Below are positions 32,001-43,590 of a DNA stretch of 64,000 nt, one piece after another. The position numbers were made by a program, and so were the translations under genes. Source of the stretch: Cryptomeria japonica (lineage: Eukaryota > Streptophyta > Pinopsida > Cupressales > Cupressaceae); assembly GCF_030272615.1 (NCBI RefSeq), contig NC_081407.1:150161744-150225743 (forward strand), given 5' to 3'. Numbering within the stretch: position 1 is the stretch's first letter; each line of letters opens with the position of its first letter. Below the pieces are notes generated by a model. The model was not told the origin of the DNA. It saw only the letters and a list, made by a program, of their open reading frames with translations, and made no database searches.

Positions 32001-32609
32001 GGCCATCTTGCAATAGTGGGCCTTGGGGTCTTCAACTAGTTTTCATTCCTTCTACACTTGTATGAATTGTTCTCATAATATGTCAATGTTGATTGCATGT
32101 CAATGTTAGCATATTGATCTATATATAGACACTTGAAAATAGTGTCAAAGAAATCCTCATCCAGTTTGATGAGAGTCTCTCCCCATTTGCATCTTTAACT
32201 AACCTACCCACTGGATCATATATGCTAGCTAATGCTGACACAAACTCAGGATTATGTGTTGACATGGGGAAAGTTGCAACCAAATGAATGTCACTATTGA
32301 TGGTTGCCTCTATTTTGTAGTATTGTGGAGACTCTTTGACTCTTATGAGAAATTTTCAAGATCAACATGCCCTATCTCTATATCTCTTATGTTGTCAATG
32401 TTGGATGATACAGATGAAGGAGGAAAGACCAGGTGTGGGTCTTGCTTCTTGAACTTCATTTCTCTTTTGCTTGGTGATGGCTCTGTCATTTGAGTAATGA
32501 TTGTATTGTAACATTTGAAAAAGTCATCATTGTATTTAACCCAATTATCCTTCTTATAAGGATTCCAAAAATCCCAGTTGATAGAACAAAAATCTCTTAT
32601 TGAGCACAA
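29072..32609 (-). pseudogene. Decayed intronless ORF of about 1,170 codons, unknown family
   Basis: Open pieces run along the minus strand at 32,609-32,343, 32,035-31,847, 31,790-31,584, 31,310-31,026, 30,872-30,399, 30,289-30,011, 29,882-29,622, 29,512-29,327 and 29,320-29,072. Most of 32,609-30,399 keeps one phase, and near-coding text also bridges the gaps, so this was one long protein. The N-terminal two thirds look globular (WPETIHCSDFVDEVNDLITL; YLVYAPASKRHFLGLSTIGD; IPIYQYYTQVTLKESLHHF; KNKLKKIYTHVHWVQDVW). A serine/glutamate-rich low-complexity zone follows (about 30,800-30,600), then a charged C-terminal part. I see no protease, RT, integrase or transposase motif. It may be a gag-like or accessory protein of a non-autonomous LTR element. 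Confidence 0.6.
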
Positions 32610-32648
32610 ATTGAATTTATATTTCCAATTTGCAAGTGTGCGGATTTA

Positions 32649-33684
32649 GTGTAAATCAGACTTATAAGTCCGATTTGCACTAAAAACAAGTGAAAAACAC
32701 AAACAAAGTGCATATCGGACTTATACGTCCAATTTACACTTAGGGAGGGTAAAAAATCATAAAGGTACATATCTGGCTTATAAGTCCAATATGCACTTAT
32801 GAAAAGCACAATGGAAAGAACCACTGCCTTTGGTGTAAATCAGGGTTATATCCTTGACTTACACTTGAGGGAGAATCATGATGCAAGTCGGAGTTACAAC
32901 CCTAATTCACACCAAAGCTTAGCATTTAGTAAAAATGCAATCAATAAAGAATGTGTATGGAAGATCCAGGGCCTTGAGATGCACCGTTGGTTAAGGCTTT
33001 GATGCATGGTGGGATCACGCCTCCACCATCCAACCCAAGGAGCACACACAAAAAAGAAAATGGTATGTGTCAGGATTATGATCCCAACACACATCGATAT
33101 CTAGGACTGGGATGAGAAATATGAGATGTATGTCGGGCTTTAGATCCTACCACACATCTCTTCATTTCAAACAAAGGCCATGGAAATGAAGAAAAACAAC
33201 AGTGTAAAGTGAGGGATAGTTACGATATACATTGAAGTTAAGACTTTGGTGTGTATCAAAATTATCAACCCGACTTACACAAAGCCAATAAAAACTAAGG
33301 CCAAAGAACAATGAAAACTCAGAAAGAACGAATGAAAGATAGAAAATAATTACATATCGTGGAAAAGATAATCTCGGCCTTCACAATCTCACAACACCTC
33401 AAGCAAATGAGGAAAAAGAAAGACCAGAATGAAAATAAAAGAAGAGAAAAACAAAATAAATTCAAACACTTAAAAGAAATAAATGCAAATGCATGCACAA
33501 TTATGGTGTACTTCGGGCTTACAAGTCCCATTTCCACCATTAGACCAAAAGAGGTGTATGTAGGGATTGCATGTCCAAAATACACCAAACTTAGACCACT
33601 AAGTGCAATGTTAGGCTCTAAGTCCAACTTTACATTGAAGAACCAAAGATGGTGTAAAATAGGATTTAGAATCCGATTTTGCAC
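32649..33684. repeat. Array of eleven ~32-nt imperfect palindromes
   Basis: Units are at 32,649-32,680, 32,708-32,739, 32,765-32,796, 32,833-32,864, 32,881-32,912, about 33,064-33,095, 33,125-33,158, 33,249-33,280, 33,506-33,537, 33,554-33,585, 33,603-33,634 and 33,652-33,684. The last two are more diverged, so the count of clear units is eleven to twelve. Each has arms like GTGTAAATC and GATTTACAC around a core like GGACTTATAAGTCC, so each can fold on itself. Spacing is often 49-66 bp. The array lies directly upstream of the unknown minus-strand ORF. Confidence 0.85.
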
Positions 33685-33699
33685 CAAAACATCAAAAAC

Positions 33700-34513
33700 T
33701 CATTCTAAGTTAAAATTTTCAATTCTAACTAACAGAACAAGATTTCAAAAATGAATACAAATTATTCAAAGACCAATAAGGAGACCAAAATGCCTCAAAA
33801 AACTAACTCTTAGATAAGTGAGAATGAATTTAAATAAAAATTCGTAGGGTGTTATCTTGTCTCCACCTGAAACAAAAACAAGGATAATAACGCAACAATG
33901 TTGAAACGCCTCTGGTGCCTAACATCACACTACACACCTTCGCACAAATTCTCACATCAATTATCAGTCAGATTTAGATTTTCAATCTTGCATGTCTTTC
34001 ATGCATCATTCATTCTGATCATCCTTTACTTATATTGTCCTCTTGACTACATAACTTTCAAGTCGACCAAACATAATTTGAAATAGGTCTACACTAAACA
34101 TTCCCATGGTGGAAAGGAATGAAAAGTGCACCACACCACAACACACTTCATCAGACAGATTAAAATGCTACACATCAATCACAAAATACTATAGCCAAAA
34201 CACAATTCATATGCTACACAAATATCGTTACACAGTCTCCAATTATGGATCGGACCGGACCCAAGATAACACTTCTCAACTTAGCAAAACAAGAATAGAA
34301 CCAAGATAAACATGAATCCAAATGATCAACATCATATCCAAAAAAGATAAATCCAGATAAAAAACAACACTATCAATTACCGGTTAGTAGAACATCACTC
34401 GGAGCACCAAACAGTTTAGGAAATATATTCTGGATAACCAACTTAGAAATCACCAACTTATAAAACCAATACCAATGTATAGTATGTTGACATCAATGGA
34501 AACCATATCAACA
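33700..34513 (-). repeat. Ty1-type LTR fragment and unassigned sequence
   Basis: On the minus strand 34,513 begins TGTTGATATGG, followed by CATTGATGTCAACATA, which resembles the start of the copia-2 LTRs (CATTGATGTCAACATATTCC at 39,840). Similarity fades after a few hundred bases. Around 33,850 the text changes (CAGGTGGAGACAAGATAACA on the minus strand), perhaps another LTR edge. No coding. Confidence 0.4.
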
Positions 34514-35740
34514 CCATAAACATCACATTTGCGATAGACTTCTCTTAGATATAAGATTCTACATTTACGCCTTCTTTAATAACTTTATTATTAAGGGATG
34601 CAAATTCTACCTCAATCCTATGTTTCTCTTCAAAAACATTTTTGATGGGATCTATTCTACTTTTCAATTGAGATTTGATATAAGATTTTTTTTTTAAATT
34701 GATTTAATCTTGACCCCCTAAGTTTTAATGCTAGACTCCACCATTTTTCCAAATTTTTATCCATCAGTTGTTTATCTCTTAGCCATATTTTTTCAACTTA
34801 TTTGAATGGGCATCTATCTAGAGTAACATTTGATATAAAACATAAAGAAATTGGATAGTGATCATAGCCTGATATAACTATAGTATTTACACTTCACACG
34901 TTACTAGGTTTCCTTCTCAATCCTTGGACAAGAAAAACCTAAATAATTTCTTTTTAATTCTTGTAAATCCAATCCTCTTGTTTTTCCATGTGAAGGTCCC
35001 ATTCTTAGGGCTAATATCCTACATCTATTTGTTGCTATTGAACTTTTGAAAATCCACTTGAGATTGACACAAACATGCCAATCCTCCCTTCTTATTTTTA
35101 CTTGTTATAGTTGCATTGAAGTTACCTCCTAGCATAAACCAATTGTTTCTTAGTGTCTACATGATTCTTAAAACTTAGCCCCATACTTCCATTTTCTTGG
35201 GTTTCCTTATTGGGGCATAAACATCAAATAAGAACATTGCCTCTCATAGGGAATTGCATGTAAATTTGACTAGCAACCAATTTGTCTCTTTTGTCACCCT
35301 TTCGACACTAATTTTGTTAAAATTATAGATTATCCAAAATCCAACTAAAGCACCAATAGCATCCACAAATTAGTTATTCCATTATCTCCACTTCATTAAG
35401 TTTTGTGAGTTCTCATTGTCTAGTTCAGTTCTTGTAGTATTATGATATTTAGTTTCACTTGATCAATTTTTCTTTTGATCAAAGTTATTTTTTGTTAGGA
35501 GCCTTAGGGCATTAAGACCCCTAACATTCCACAATAGGCCCTTATGACAACTTGGGAAGGGTGATGCCCTTTTTTGACTTAAGTTCCATTTGTCCTTTTG
35601 CATTGCCTACAATTTCTAGTCTAACTTTATTTGATTTTTGACCATAGATACATTTTTCTTCAAGCTTCAATTTATCATTTGAGGCATGACTTTGGTTGAT
35701 TGATCAGTTTTCTAGAATATTCACTTCCTCTTCCTTAGAG
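34514..35740 (-). pseudogene. LINE segment 2: ORF1 tail and AP-type endonuclease of ORF2
   Basis: From 35,740 down, an acidic tail (KEEEVNILEN, about 35,738-35,710) ends ORF1 near 35,550. ORF2 begins LLWNVRGLNALR (35,542-35,505), followed by VYAPIRKPKKMEVWG, WFMLGGNFNATIT (about 35,145-35,105), NGTFTWKNKRIGFTRI (35,008-34,960) and YDHYPISL (about 34,870-34,846). These are the endonuclease blocks of plant L1 elements, which nick target DNA. It then runs into the linker (ILYQISIEK, then ASLNNKVIKEGVNVESYI) and stops at 34,514 where the composite unit begins. There are frequent stops and shifts. Confidence 0.88.
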
Positions 35741-36172
35741 TGTAATGCCCCTCCAGTTTCTCTTCTGTATTATTTCTTCTTGATGTGGATTTGGCTATGA
35801 GCTTGTGATTGTTCCATTTTCTTTCGGGTGTAAACCTTTTTGTGGTGCTTTGCTATTATTCTGGATGTTGTATTTGATTTCAGTGTGGGGCCTTGAGTGC
35901 CTAACTTATGCCTTGATTTTATATATATTTTCTATTCGTGTTGGACTAGTGATGTTTTGGATTCTTTCATGAGGATCACAATTATGCTTCTCCATTGGGA
36001 TGTGTGTTTTCTTCTTGTTCCTGGTTGTGAGGATCATGGTGTTATTAGTTTCTGCATATCTTTTTGGATACTGGATTCATTGGGGTTTGTAATTCTATTT
36101 ATGATGTTAATATCAATGTTAATGTTGATTCTATTAATAACTAGAATGTGACAAATGATGTTAATATGGTTG

Positions 36173-37417
36173 TGTAGTGCCATAAAATTGCAACCCTAGC
36201 AATTTTTGATTGCATTAGGGTCCTCACGCATGTGAATTCAAATCCTCTAGCCTGATAGGAGACCGAAAAATGCTCGGCTCGTAGAAACAACTTCTTCCTT
36301 GGCCTCTGCATCACCCCATCCACACTCTGCCCCTGAGAAAGGGGTAGGATAGGGGCGTGGTGCCATTTTCCCCCTTGAATAGGGGCGTGGCACCCTTTTC
36401 CTCTCAAGATGGGGGTGTGGCACCCCTGTCCCTGCCCTATTTTGGGGCAGGACCCTTCCAAAAGTATGCATTGTGGGTTGTGCCTCGGGCGGGAAACTCC
36501 CCTAATGTCAACCCGTGATGAAATTCAAATCCACCAACATGTATTTAAGGGGTATTCATCCTCTCATTTTCATAAGTTAAAGTTTGATAAAATTGGAGTA
36601 TGTACAAGCGATCAAGCATTCAAGAGCATTCAAGCATTCAAGCATTCTTTTCCAACATTGAGCATTCTCAAGTCTCCCTTCAAGGATAAGTATTGCATTC
36701 AAGTCAAGGATTCAACCATTGAAGAGGACATTGATTTCAACATTCAATTCCACACAAGCACTTATATCAACATTGCTACTACAACCTCCCTTGAGGTGAT
36801 TTACAATTCAGTCTTTCATTTACATCTACTTGCAAGTACTTTCTTTCATTACTTGGTTAATTCCAAAACTGGGGTTTGACCTAAAGGCAAACCCCCAATC
36901 CCAACCCATTTTCCTCTCTTTTTTGTGTGTAGGTTGCAGGTGTGCAGCTGTACTTTCATATTCGGGCTTCATTTGTAGAGGCGTAAAAACCTTTTTGTTT
37001 CGCGGATTTTTCGAAGGACCGTGTACATTCTCGCCACGGTCTAGACAACTTTTCCTCAAATTCGTAGGGCGACTTCGTCTCGACATTTTACTGCCAAATC
37101 CAGGTGCACAACTTCATCCCATATTCTGATCTCAAGTTATAATCGATTCTTTGTCACTTTTGCACTACATAATTAAGTCAATTTCCTTTCCAAGTCAAAC
37201 AAGGAAGAGGGGATCAACTTAGCATTCCCAAATCATTCAAAATTCAATCTAACATTTTTGTGTGGAGAGATTGAATCTAGTGAATTATCATCCCCTTCTT
37301 CCTAATGTAATGGTGAAAAGTGCTTGAAGGGTAATCAATAGTGAAACTCTCATCTCTCTTTGAGGGAAAGGGTAGTTTCCTTCTTGATCTATCACTCACC
37401 ATTTTCCCACCATTACA
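36173..37417 (+). repeat. Solo LTR, gypsy-like, with exact target duplication GGTTG
   Basis: It runs from TGTAGTGCCATAAAATTGCA to TTCCCACCATTACA. GGTTG flanks it at 36,168-36,172 and 37,418-37,422. A TATA-like GTATTTAAGG is at 36,541. No internal region, so it arose by recombination between two LTRs. Subrepeats: three units around GGGGCGTGGCACCC (36,345-36,440), and an ATTCAAGC run at about 36,612-36,645. Confidence 0.93.
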
Positions 37418-37422
37418 GGTTG

Positions 37423-38634
37423 GTTGACTTAAAAGTGATAAACCATATTTCATGTTATTGTATTTCTTTTATGAGATTAAATGCTTAACAATATATTTTC
37501 TTGATTTGATGAGATATCATGTTACTAATCATGTTATTATGTGACCCCAATCAGGGAACGTTAATGATGCTTTCAAGTATATTATGTTATATGTATATGT
37601 ATGCACAGGTGTTTGTATGTCTTGGTTGGTGCAGGTACATAAACATTGACTCCACCTGGTTCCATAGGTCTGAGCGTGCTCATATCCCTGATGGTGGTTA
37701 TAGGAGATAGCACACTAGCCAACAATGTTACCTAGCCATAGCCATTGTTCCTAATTTGGATGATTTTCCTTAATTTTATTTATTTATACCTCAGTTACCA
37801 GTTTGGTAGTTAGGCTACCCCAATGCATATTTGTGAATGACCAGTAATGATTGTTTGTACATAGTCGGTCATATATGAATTGTCACTATTATAGTGTATA
37901 TATTAATGATATTTAAATAATACAGTGGCAATTTAATATTTAATTGTGAAATGTGGCTTATATGTATTTGATTTAATGTGGATTGCAGGAATTTACCTTT
38001 GGGAATATCTTGGGAGTAATTGGATTTATTTATCCAATTTGATTTTTATTATTTTTATATTTTCAACTCAAAAGTGAGTTTATATTGTATTTCTAAGTTC
38101 ATTTTTGAACACTTAGTTTTATTTTTCCAATTTTGGGAAATTTTCAACCCTACAATGGGATTTTGGAATTTTGATTGGGAGAGATTGGTTTGGAGAAATT
38201 TTGTGGGTAGGAGATCGAATGGATTTATGAGAGCGGATTATTTATGTTGTCTGGTTTTGGTGATCTCTCCCGATGTGTTTGGCCTTCTTTCCAGTTTTGA
38301 AATTTTCATCATATTTCAAGGAACTCTCTTTCCTTCCTTGTTTCTCAATTGAATCGATTTTAGTTTATTGCAAATGAATAGCAATGTGAAATAGTTTCAA
38401 AAGTGTGATGTTGTTCACCCATTGACCAATGGGTTTCAAGGAAATTTTGATCTGGCAAGTTTGAATTTTTGTTGTTTTGGAGGTCCATCAATGGTGGATG
38501 GCCTCCAAAACTTGGTTATTGGTCTTTTTAGATTTTTTTTAAAATGTGAATTTGATATTTTAAATGTGAAATTATTATGTGGATTGATGATATTATAGAT
38601 GCAGGTTACATTTGTGGATCAAATCAGATATGTT
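37423..38634. other. Non-coding body of the long LTR unit
   Basis: Unique-looking AT-rich sequence between the solo LTR and copia-2. No ORF of note. Short inverted text (TTTTGGAGGTCCATC and GATGGCCTCCAAAA, 38,476-38,513) could form a hairpin. Confidence 0.5.
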
Positions 38635-39886
38635 TGTTAGCAACAATCAAGAAGGAAGACTGAGAGGGGGGTGAATTAGTCTTCATCGGAACACCAAACT
38701 TAATCACAAAACACATATATGATAAACTACGGTAATAAAACAGATAAGAAAATTAACAACACGACACACAACACCAAGATTTTGATGTGGAAAACCCGGT
38801 TAAGGGAAAAACCACGGTGGGAACCTACCCACAGTAAGATGATACTCTTCAATAGTATGTGTAAATATTACAATGGGGAATGCACATGCATTTAGGGACA
38901 CTGCCTAGAGCTCACTTCTCAAATATAATGGCCTAGAAGGCTACAACCCTCAGGGAAGTCTCACTGACTTACAATATGATTTGGACTACAATTCGAAAGA
39001 AGTGAACTGAAATAATAACATCTCCAAATGCTTGATTACAGTTTCGGTTAAGCATAGATGTCTACCCTGCAACACCAATATCACCTCAAACTCTACACCA
39101 AAGGATAAATCACTTGTTTTCACATAAACCTTTCTCTGATAATGCATACATAACATCGACACCCAAATTACATGAATATATCACCTATATATACAAGCCA
39201 TCAACCTTGGTAACAAGGTCGGCTAAACCCTCAACCCTTAATTACAAAATTACATCACACGATACAAAGATCGACCACCAGAACAATATAATGGTTTACA
39301 TAGAATAATATGGTCCTAAATCAAATTCCCAAATGCTCAACTACACCGAAAATCATGCCAAGATCAACCGCAACATGCTACACCACCAGAAAAAACTACA
39401 TAAGATGAAAATCAATACTGGTTGATAGAAACCACCAAAAAATTGCACAAAGATCAATGCAGATCGCCAAAAAAATAAGTCATGACTAAGAAACACCAGA
39501 AAGCACGTTAGAATCATTAGGAATAGCTGCACCAACACCACTTTTCAAATCTTCATCGGTTAACGTCTGAAAGCTCAAGAACACAACTAGTCAACACCTA
39601 TCACTAAGAAAGATATTTTGCAGAGCACCAAATCATGATCCATCTGAAATGAAGATACACAAGACCATCCCAAGAAATATCCCAAAACCTCAACACAATA
39701 TCTGATCACACTGGAATATACCAGAGGATATACCGAACTCTGCAAAATAGCGATCAACAAACCAACACTACAAACCAAATCATAAGATCTTCCTAATCTG
39801 CAATCACCAGAGAAAATCACAGGAATATGTTGACATCAATGACAACAACATATCCTAGCAGTAGCAATGACCAATAATATCCAACA
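38635..39886 (-). repeat. 3' LTR of copia-2
   Basis: 1,252 bp. On the minus strand it runs from TGTTGGATATTATTGGTCAT to GATTGTTGCTAACA. It carries a TATA-like TGTATATATAGG near 39,198 and the U5 text TTTTCCACATCAAAATCTTG. It is clearly homologous to 41,252-42,512. Confidence 0.9.
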
Positions 39887-40699
39887 ATTTCCCCCTTTCG
39901 CATTGATGGCAACATATAAATGTGAAAAACAATCAATGCAAAGAAAGAAGATATCACAAGTAAACTCCCCCTAAGATCAAGACAGATAAAGTATTTTTTC
40001 ACATGATCTCTCTCCCCCTTTGATAACAATGCCAAAGATCTCAAAATAGATAACCAAACTCTCTCTCCCCAAAACACAGACTACTCCAGCCAAGGAGGAA
40101 CACCAACTCACCAATCCGAAAAAAGAGATAAAGCTCTGAAATCCACCAGATCGATGCAATTGAATGCATCTAGTTCTCAACAAGAGGGGTGGAGACCCCT
40201 AATTTGTCTCTCAAGTAGACAAATGTATTTGCAGGCAAAGGCTTAGTGAAAATATCAGCTATTTGTTCCTTTGTAGATACATACTCCAGCTTCACCTTCT
40301 CTTCACTGACTCGCTCTCTCAATAATGATATTTGATGGACACATGTTTAGTCTTCGAATATTGCATCAGATTATTTGACATGTTAATAGCACTAGAATTA
40401 TCACAATATATAACATTAGGCTCATCATAAACAATTATGATATCTTTCAACATTTGCTTCATCCAAACTACCTGAGTGCAATTACTAGCAGCAACAGTAG
40501 ATAAGGATACCGAATCTTGTTTCTTACTAGCCCATGAAACCAACTTCTTACCCAAAAAGAATGCTCCACCAGTAGTGCTCTTCCGGTCATCAACATCTCC
40601 AACCCAATCAGCATCAATGTAGGCACATAACATGAAATCATCATTCCTCGGATACCATAAACCACCAATTGTTAGCAACAACTTTATGTTTATAAGCAA
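39887..40699 (-). pseudogene. copia-2 RNase H domain (C-terminal polyprotein remnant)
   Basis: The frame 40,699-40,319 reads LWYPRNDDFMLCAYIDADWV then DVDDRKSTTGGAFFLGKK, SWASKKQDSVSLSTVAASN, IYCDNSSAINMSNN and SKTKHVSIKYHY, the Ty1 RNase H. The usual Glu of STAEAEY is altered (STVAASN), so a catalytic residue may be lost. The reading continues beyond a stop toward 40,200 (LREHVSEEKVKLEYVST-like text). The upstream edge is the deletion junction at about 40,664-40,677. Confidence 0.85.
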
Positions 40700-41195
40700 G
40701 AGGCAAAGATCTCAGTACCTTAGCAACAATTTCATCTTCCTCAATGGTTCCACTGACACATCTGATACCTAGGACAAGGTCATTCACCTTATCTATGAAA
40801 GAGTGTATGTTCTCATCATCTCCCATCTTCAATGTCTCATACTTTCCTTTTAAACTCTGCAACTTAGCAACCTTCACTTGTTTATCACCTTCATACAGAA
40901 CCTCAAGCTTCACCCAGATCTCATACACGGTCTGAAGTCCCGTTACATTTGTCATCTCAGAATCAGTCAAGGCACTAAGAAATGCTTCCTTTTCTCTTAT
41001 ATTATGTTCTTCTTCTTTAACCTCATTGGGAGTAGATGGTCCATTATGAGGAACAACATGGACAATCTTTGTAATCTTCCAATAATCTTCACCAAGACAT
41101 TTCAAGTGCACTTCCATTCGGTCCTTCCATATAGCATAGTTACTTCCATCAAATCTTGGACTATCATTCTTAAAGATAACACCTTGAATTGTCAT
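40670..41195 (-). pseudogene. copia-2 gag (N-terminal half, truncated by deletion)
   Basis: The ATG at 41,195 (MTIQGVIF) opens a frame with RFDGSNYAIWKDRMEVHL, an acidic linker, ALTDSEMTNVTGLQTVYEIW, KVAKLQSLKGKYETLKM and KVLRSLPLAYKHKVVA, the Ty1 gag (UBN2-type) domain. The zinc knuckle and everything up to RNase H are gone. After VVA the frame reads through the junction into out-of-frame RNase H sequence. Confidence 0.88.
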
Positions 41196-41238
41196 CCCAG
41201 ATCTCCTCAAGCGGTTAAGCTTCTGCCAAAGGATCTAG

Positions 41239-41250
41239 CTCTTATACCAA
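41239..41250 (-). promoter_or_regulatory. Primer-binding site of copia-2
   Basis: On the minus strand TGGTATAAGAGC follows two bases after the 5' LTR end, one base different from the usual initiator tRNA-Met site TGGTATCAGAGC. Confidence 0.85.
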
Positions 41251-41251
41251 T

Positions 41252-42512
41252 TGTTAGCAGTAATCAAGAAGGAATACTGAGAGGGGGGGGGGGGGGGTGA
41301 ATCAGTCTTCACCAACACACCCAACTTAATCACAAATAACATATTTTATAAACTGCAGTAATAAAACAGATAAGCAAATTAACAACACAACACACAACAC
41401 CAAGATTTTGACATGGAAAACCCAGTTAAGGGAAAAACCACGGTGGGAACCTATCCACAACAAGATGATACTCTACAGTAGTATGTATAAATATTACAAT
41501 GGGGAATGCACACGCATTCATGCACACTGCCTAGAGATCACTCCTCAAATATAATGGCCTAGAAGGCTACAACCCTCAGGAAAGTCTCACAGACTTACAA
41601 TATGATTCAGACTACAATCTGGGAGAAGTGAACTAAAAGAATAGCATTTCTAAATGCCTGATTACAGTTCCAATTAAGCACAGATGTCTGCTCTGCAACA
41701 CCAATCTCACCTCAAACTCAACCTCGAAGGACAAATCACTTGTTCACACATAAAACTCTCTCTGATAATGCAGATATAACATCGACATCCAAATTACATG
41801 AATATATCACCTATATATACAAGTCATCAACATTGGTAACAAGGTCGGCTAAACCCTCAACCCTTAATTACAAAATTACATCACACAATACAAAGATCGA
41901 CTACCAAACCAATATAATGGTTTACATAACATAACATGGTCCTAAATCAAATTCCCAAATGCTCAACTCCACCGAAAATCACACCAAGATCAACCGCAAC
42001 ACGCTACACCACCAAAAAAACCACATAACACAAAAATCAATACCGCATGATAGAAACCACCAAAAACTCGCACAACGATCAATTTAGATTGCCAAAAAAA
42101 ATAGGACATGAATAAGAAACACCAACAAGTATGTTAGAATCATCAAGAATAGCTGCACCAACACTACTTTTCAAATCTTCATCGATCAACGTTTGAAAGC
42201 TCAAGAACACAACCAATTAAAAACTGTCACTAAGAAAGATAACTTGCAGAGCACCAAATCATGACCCATCTGAAATGAAGATACACAAGACCATCCCAAG
42301 CAATATCCCAAAACCTCAACACAAGATCTAATCACACCGGAATATACCGGAGGATATACTAAACTCTACAAAACAATGATCAACAAACCAACACTACAAA
42401 CTGGATCATAAGATCTTCCCAATCTACAATCAATGGAGAAAATCACAGGAATATGTTGACATTAATGACGACAACATATCCTAGCAGGAGAAATGACCAA
42501 TAGTATCCAACA
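41252..42512 (-). repeat. 5' LTR of copia-2
   Basis: 1,261 bp. On the minus strand it runs from TGTTGGATACTATTGGTCAT to GATTACTGCTAACA. Differences from the other LTR are scattered along its length, indicating an old insertion. Confidence 0.9.
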
Positions 42513-43590
42513 CCATTTTCTTGGCAATAGGGCCAATTGAGTATATTTTGATTGCATGTGTTTTTGACAATGCATTTTATGTTTAATTGTTGAATTTTGG
42601 GAATGTGGGCTTAATTGTGGTAATATTTGGTATTGCATATTGGTTCTTGTCATGATTATCATGTTTTAATTCCATTGAGCCTAGGGTAGGTAATAGGGTC
42701 AATGATGGGAGTGGTGTCCAATGGGGGTTGGGGCATAAAGGGGTTGCCAAGATAACCCATTGAACATTTTGTAATCAAGTGATTTATAAAATGTACCAAG
42801 ATAATAGATACCCCCTTTCTTGTCATGAGTGCTTGTTATGGCTATGGGCGCATTGGGAAGGCATGTCATTTGTGGGATGTTGCCTAATGGCATGATCGTG
42901 TCCCTTGTCCATATGAGAGGACTACTCGATTTTGCGTGAGCCAACTCTTTGAGCTACGTGATGAAACTCCTCACTCTTGAATCCTATGTATCTAGCCCTA
43001 TAGTTATGAGTAGCACCCAGAAGAGGATTTTGATTCCATGTGATTGTACTTATTGATGGATTCTAGAGGTATCCATATTTGATGGCTTGTTGGCCTTATG
43101 ATATCTTGGGTGATTGGTTTTCAAGATTGGATTATTCTTGATGGTTTTGGTGTTGACACTCCTTGTCGAGTACTTTCATACTTGTGTTGCATATGGTTGC
43201 ATTGTGGTTATGCTTCTCTTTTTGTTATATATTGATGTGGCATTATGTTGTTGGTTGATTGTATGTTCATGTTGAGTGTCACTCTATGTTTGCTCTTGTG
43301 TGAGCCCATTTGTGTCCCTTTCTTGAGTGTGTGATTGTTTGGGCCGTGTGACTATCTTCACGAGCATAGTGGGGTTGGAACCTATAGGTTCCACATGGTC
43401 GGGTGGCGTTGCCAACCATCATTAGGGATCAAAGGACTAGGATCATGTGTAGTTGAAGAGTTCCTTCTCCTTCCTCAACACTTGTTCTTCTCTTTTTCTC
43501 TTTTCTTGCAAGTTGTAATCTATGTAATTGGATGTAAGCATTGTATTCATGCATGATTTGTATATTGGACACTCCCAAAGGAGATATAGG
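42513..43590. other. Non-coding body of the long LTR unit
   Basis: GT-rich sequence without a convincing ORF. It contains an inverted text GGAACCTATAGGTTCC (43,378-43,393), a perfect 16-bp palindrome. Otherwise nothing recognised. Confidence 0.5.

Larger units (their letters stand above)
26530..34513 (-). mobile_element. Composite LTR-type unit carrying an unknown ORF and a palindrome array
   Basis: The outer ends are TGTTGAATGTCTGG at 26,530 and CCATATCAACA at 34,513, giving TGTTGA...TCAACA terminal inverted repeats on the minus strand, and both abut LINE sequence. The left end has a Ty1-type U5 look on the minus strand (CACACCCCTCTTAG). The right 500 bp begin like a Ty1 LTR (CATTGATGTCAACATA). 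The two ends are not homologous over their length and no target duplication is evident (GACTT against CCATA). It may therefore be two overlapping elements or a recombination product. It contains no recognisable pol. Confidence 0.45.
38635..42512 (-). mobile_element. Ty1/copia element copia-2 with a large internal deletion
   Basis: Two LTRs in the same orientation (38,635-39,886 and 41,252-42,512) flank a 1.37-kb interior. That interior keeps the primer-binding site, the gag N-terminal half, the RNase H end and a polypurine tract (CGAAAGGGGGAAAT, minus strand, about 39,900-39,887). Protease, integrase and RT are missing, so it is non-autonomous. No 5-bp target duplication is seen (ATGTT left, CCATT right), which suggests age or exchange between elements. 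An 11-12-base G run at 41,281-41,297 lies in the 5' LTR. Confidence 0.9.

Noticed and set aside
32649-33684. CRISPR array
   Set aside because: Repeats are imperfect palindromes with variable sequence and irregular spacing in a eukaryotic genome.
36830-37129. Plus-strand 99-codon ORF
   Set aside because: It lies wholly inside the solo LTR; no domain seen.
43378-43393. 16-bp palindrome GGAACCTATAGGTTCC as an operator-like site
   Set aside because: Isolated, in decayed LTR sequence, and short palindromes are expected by chance in 64 kb.
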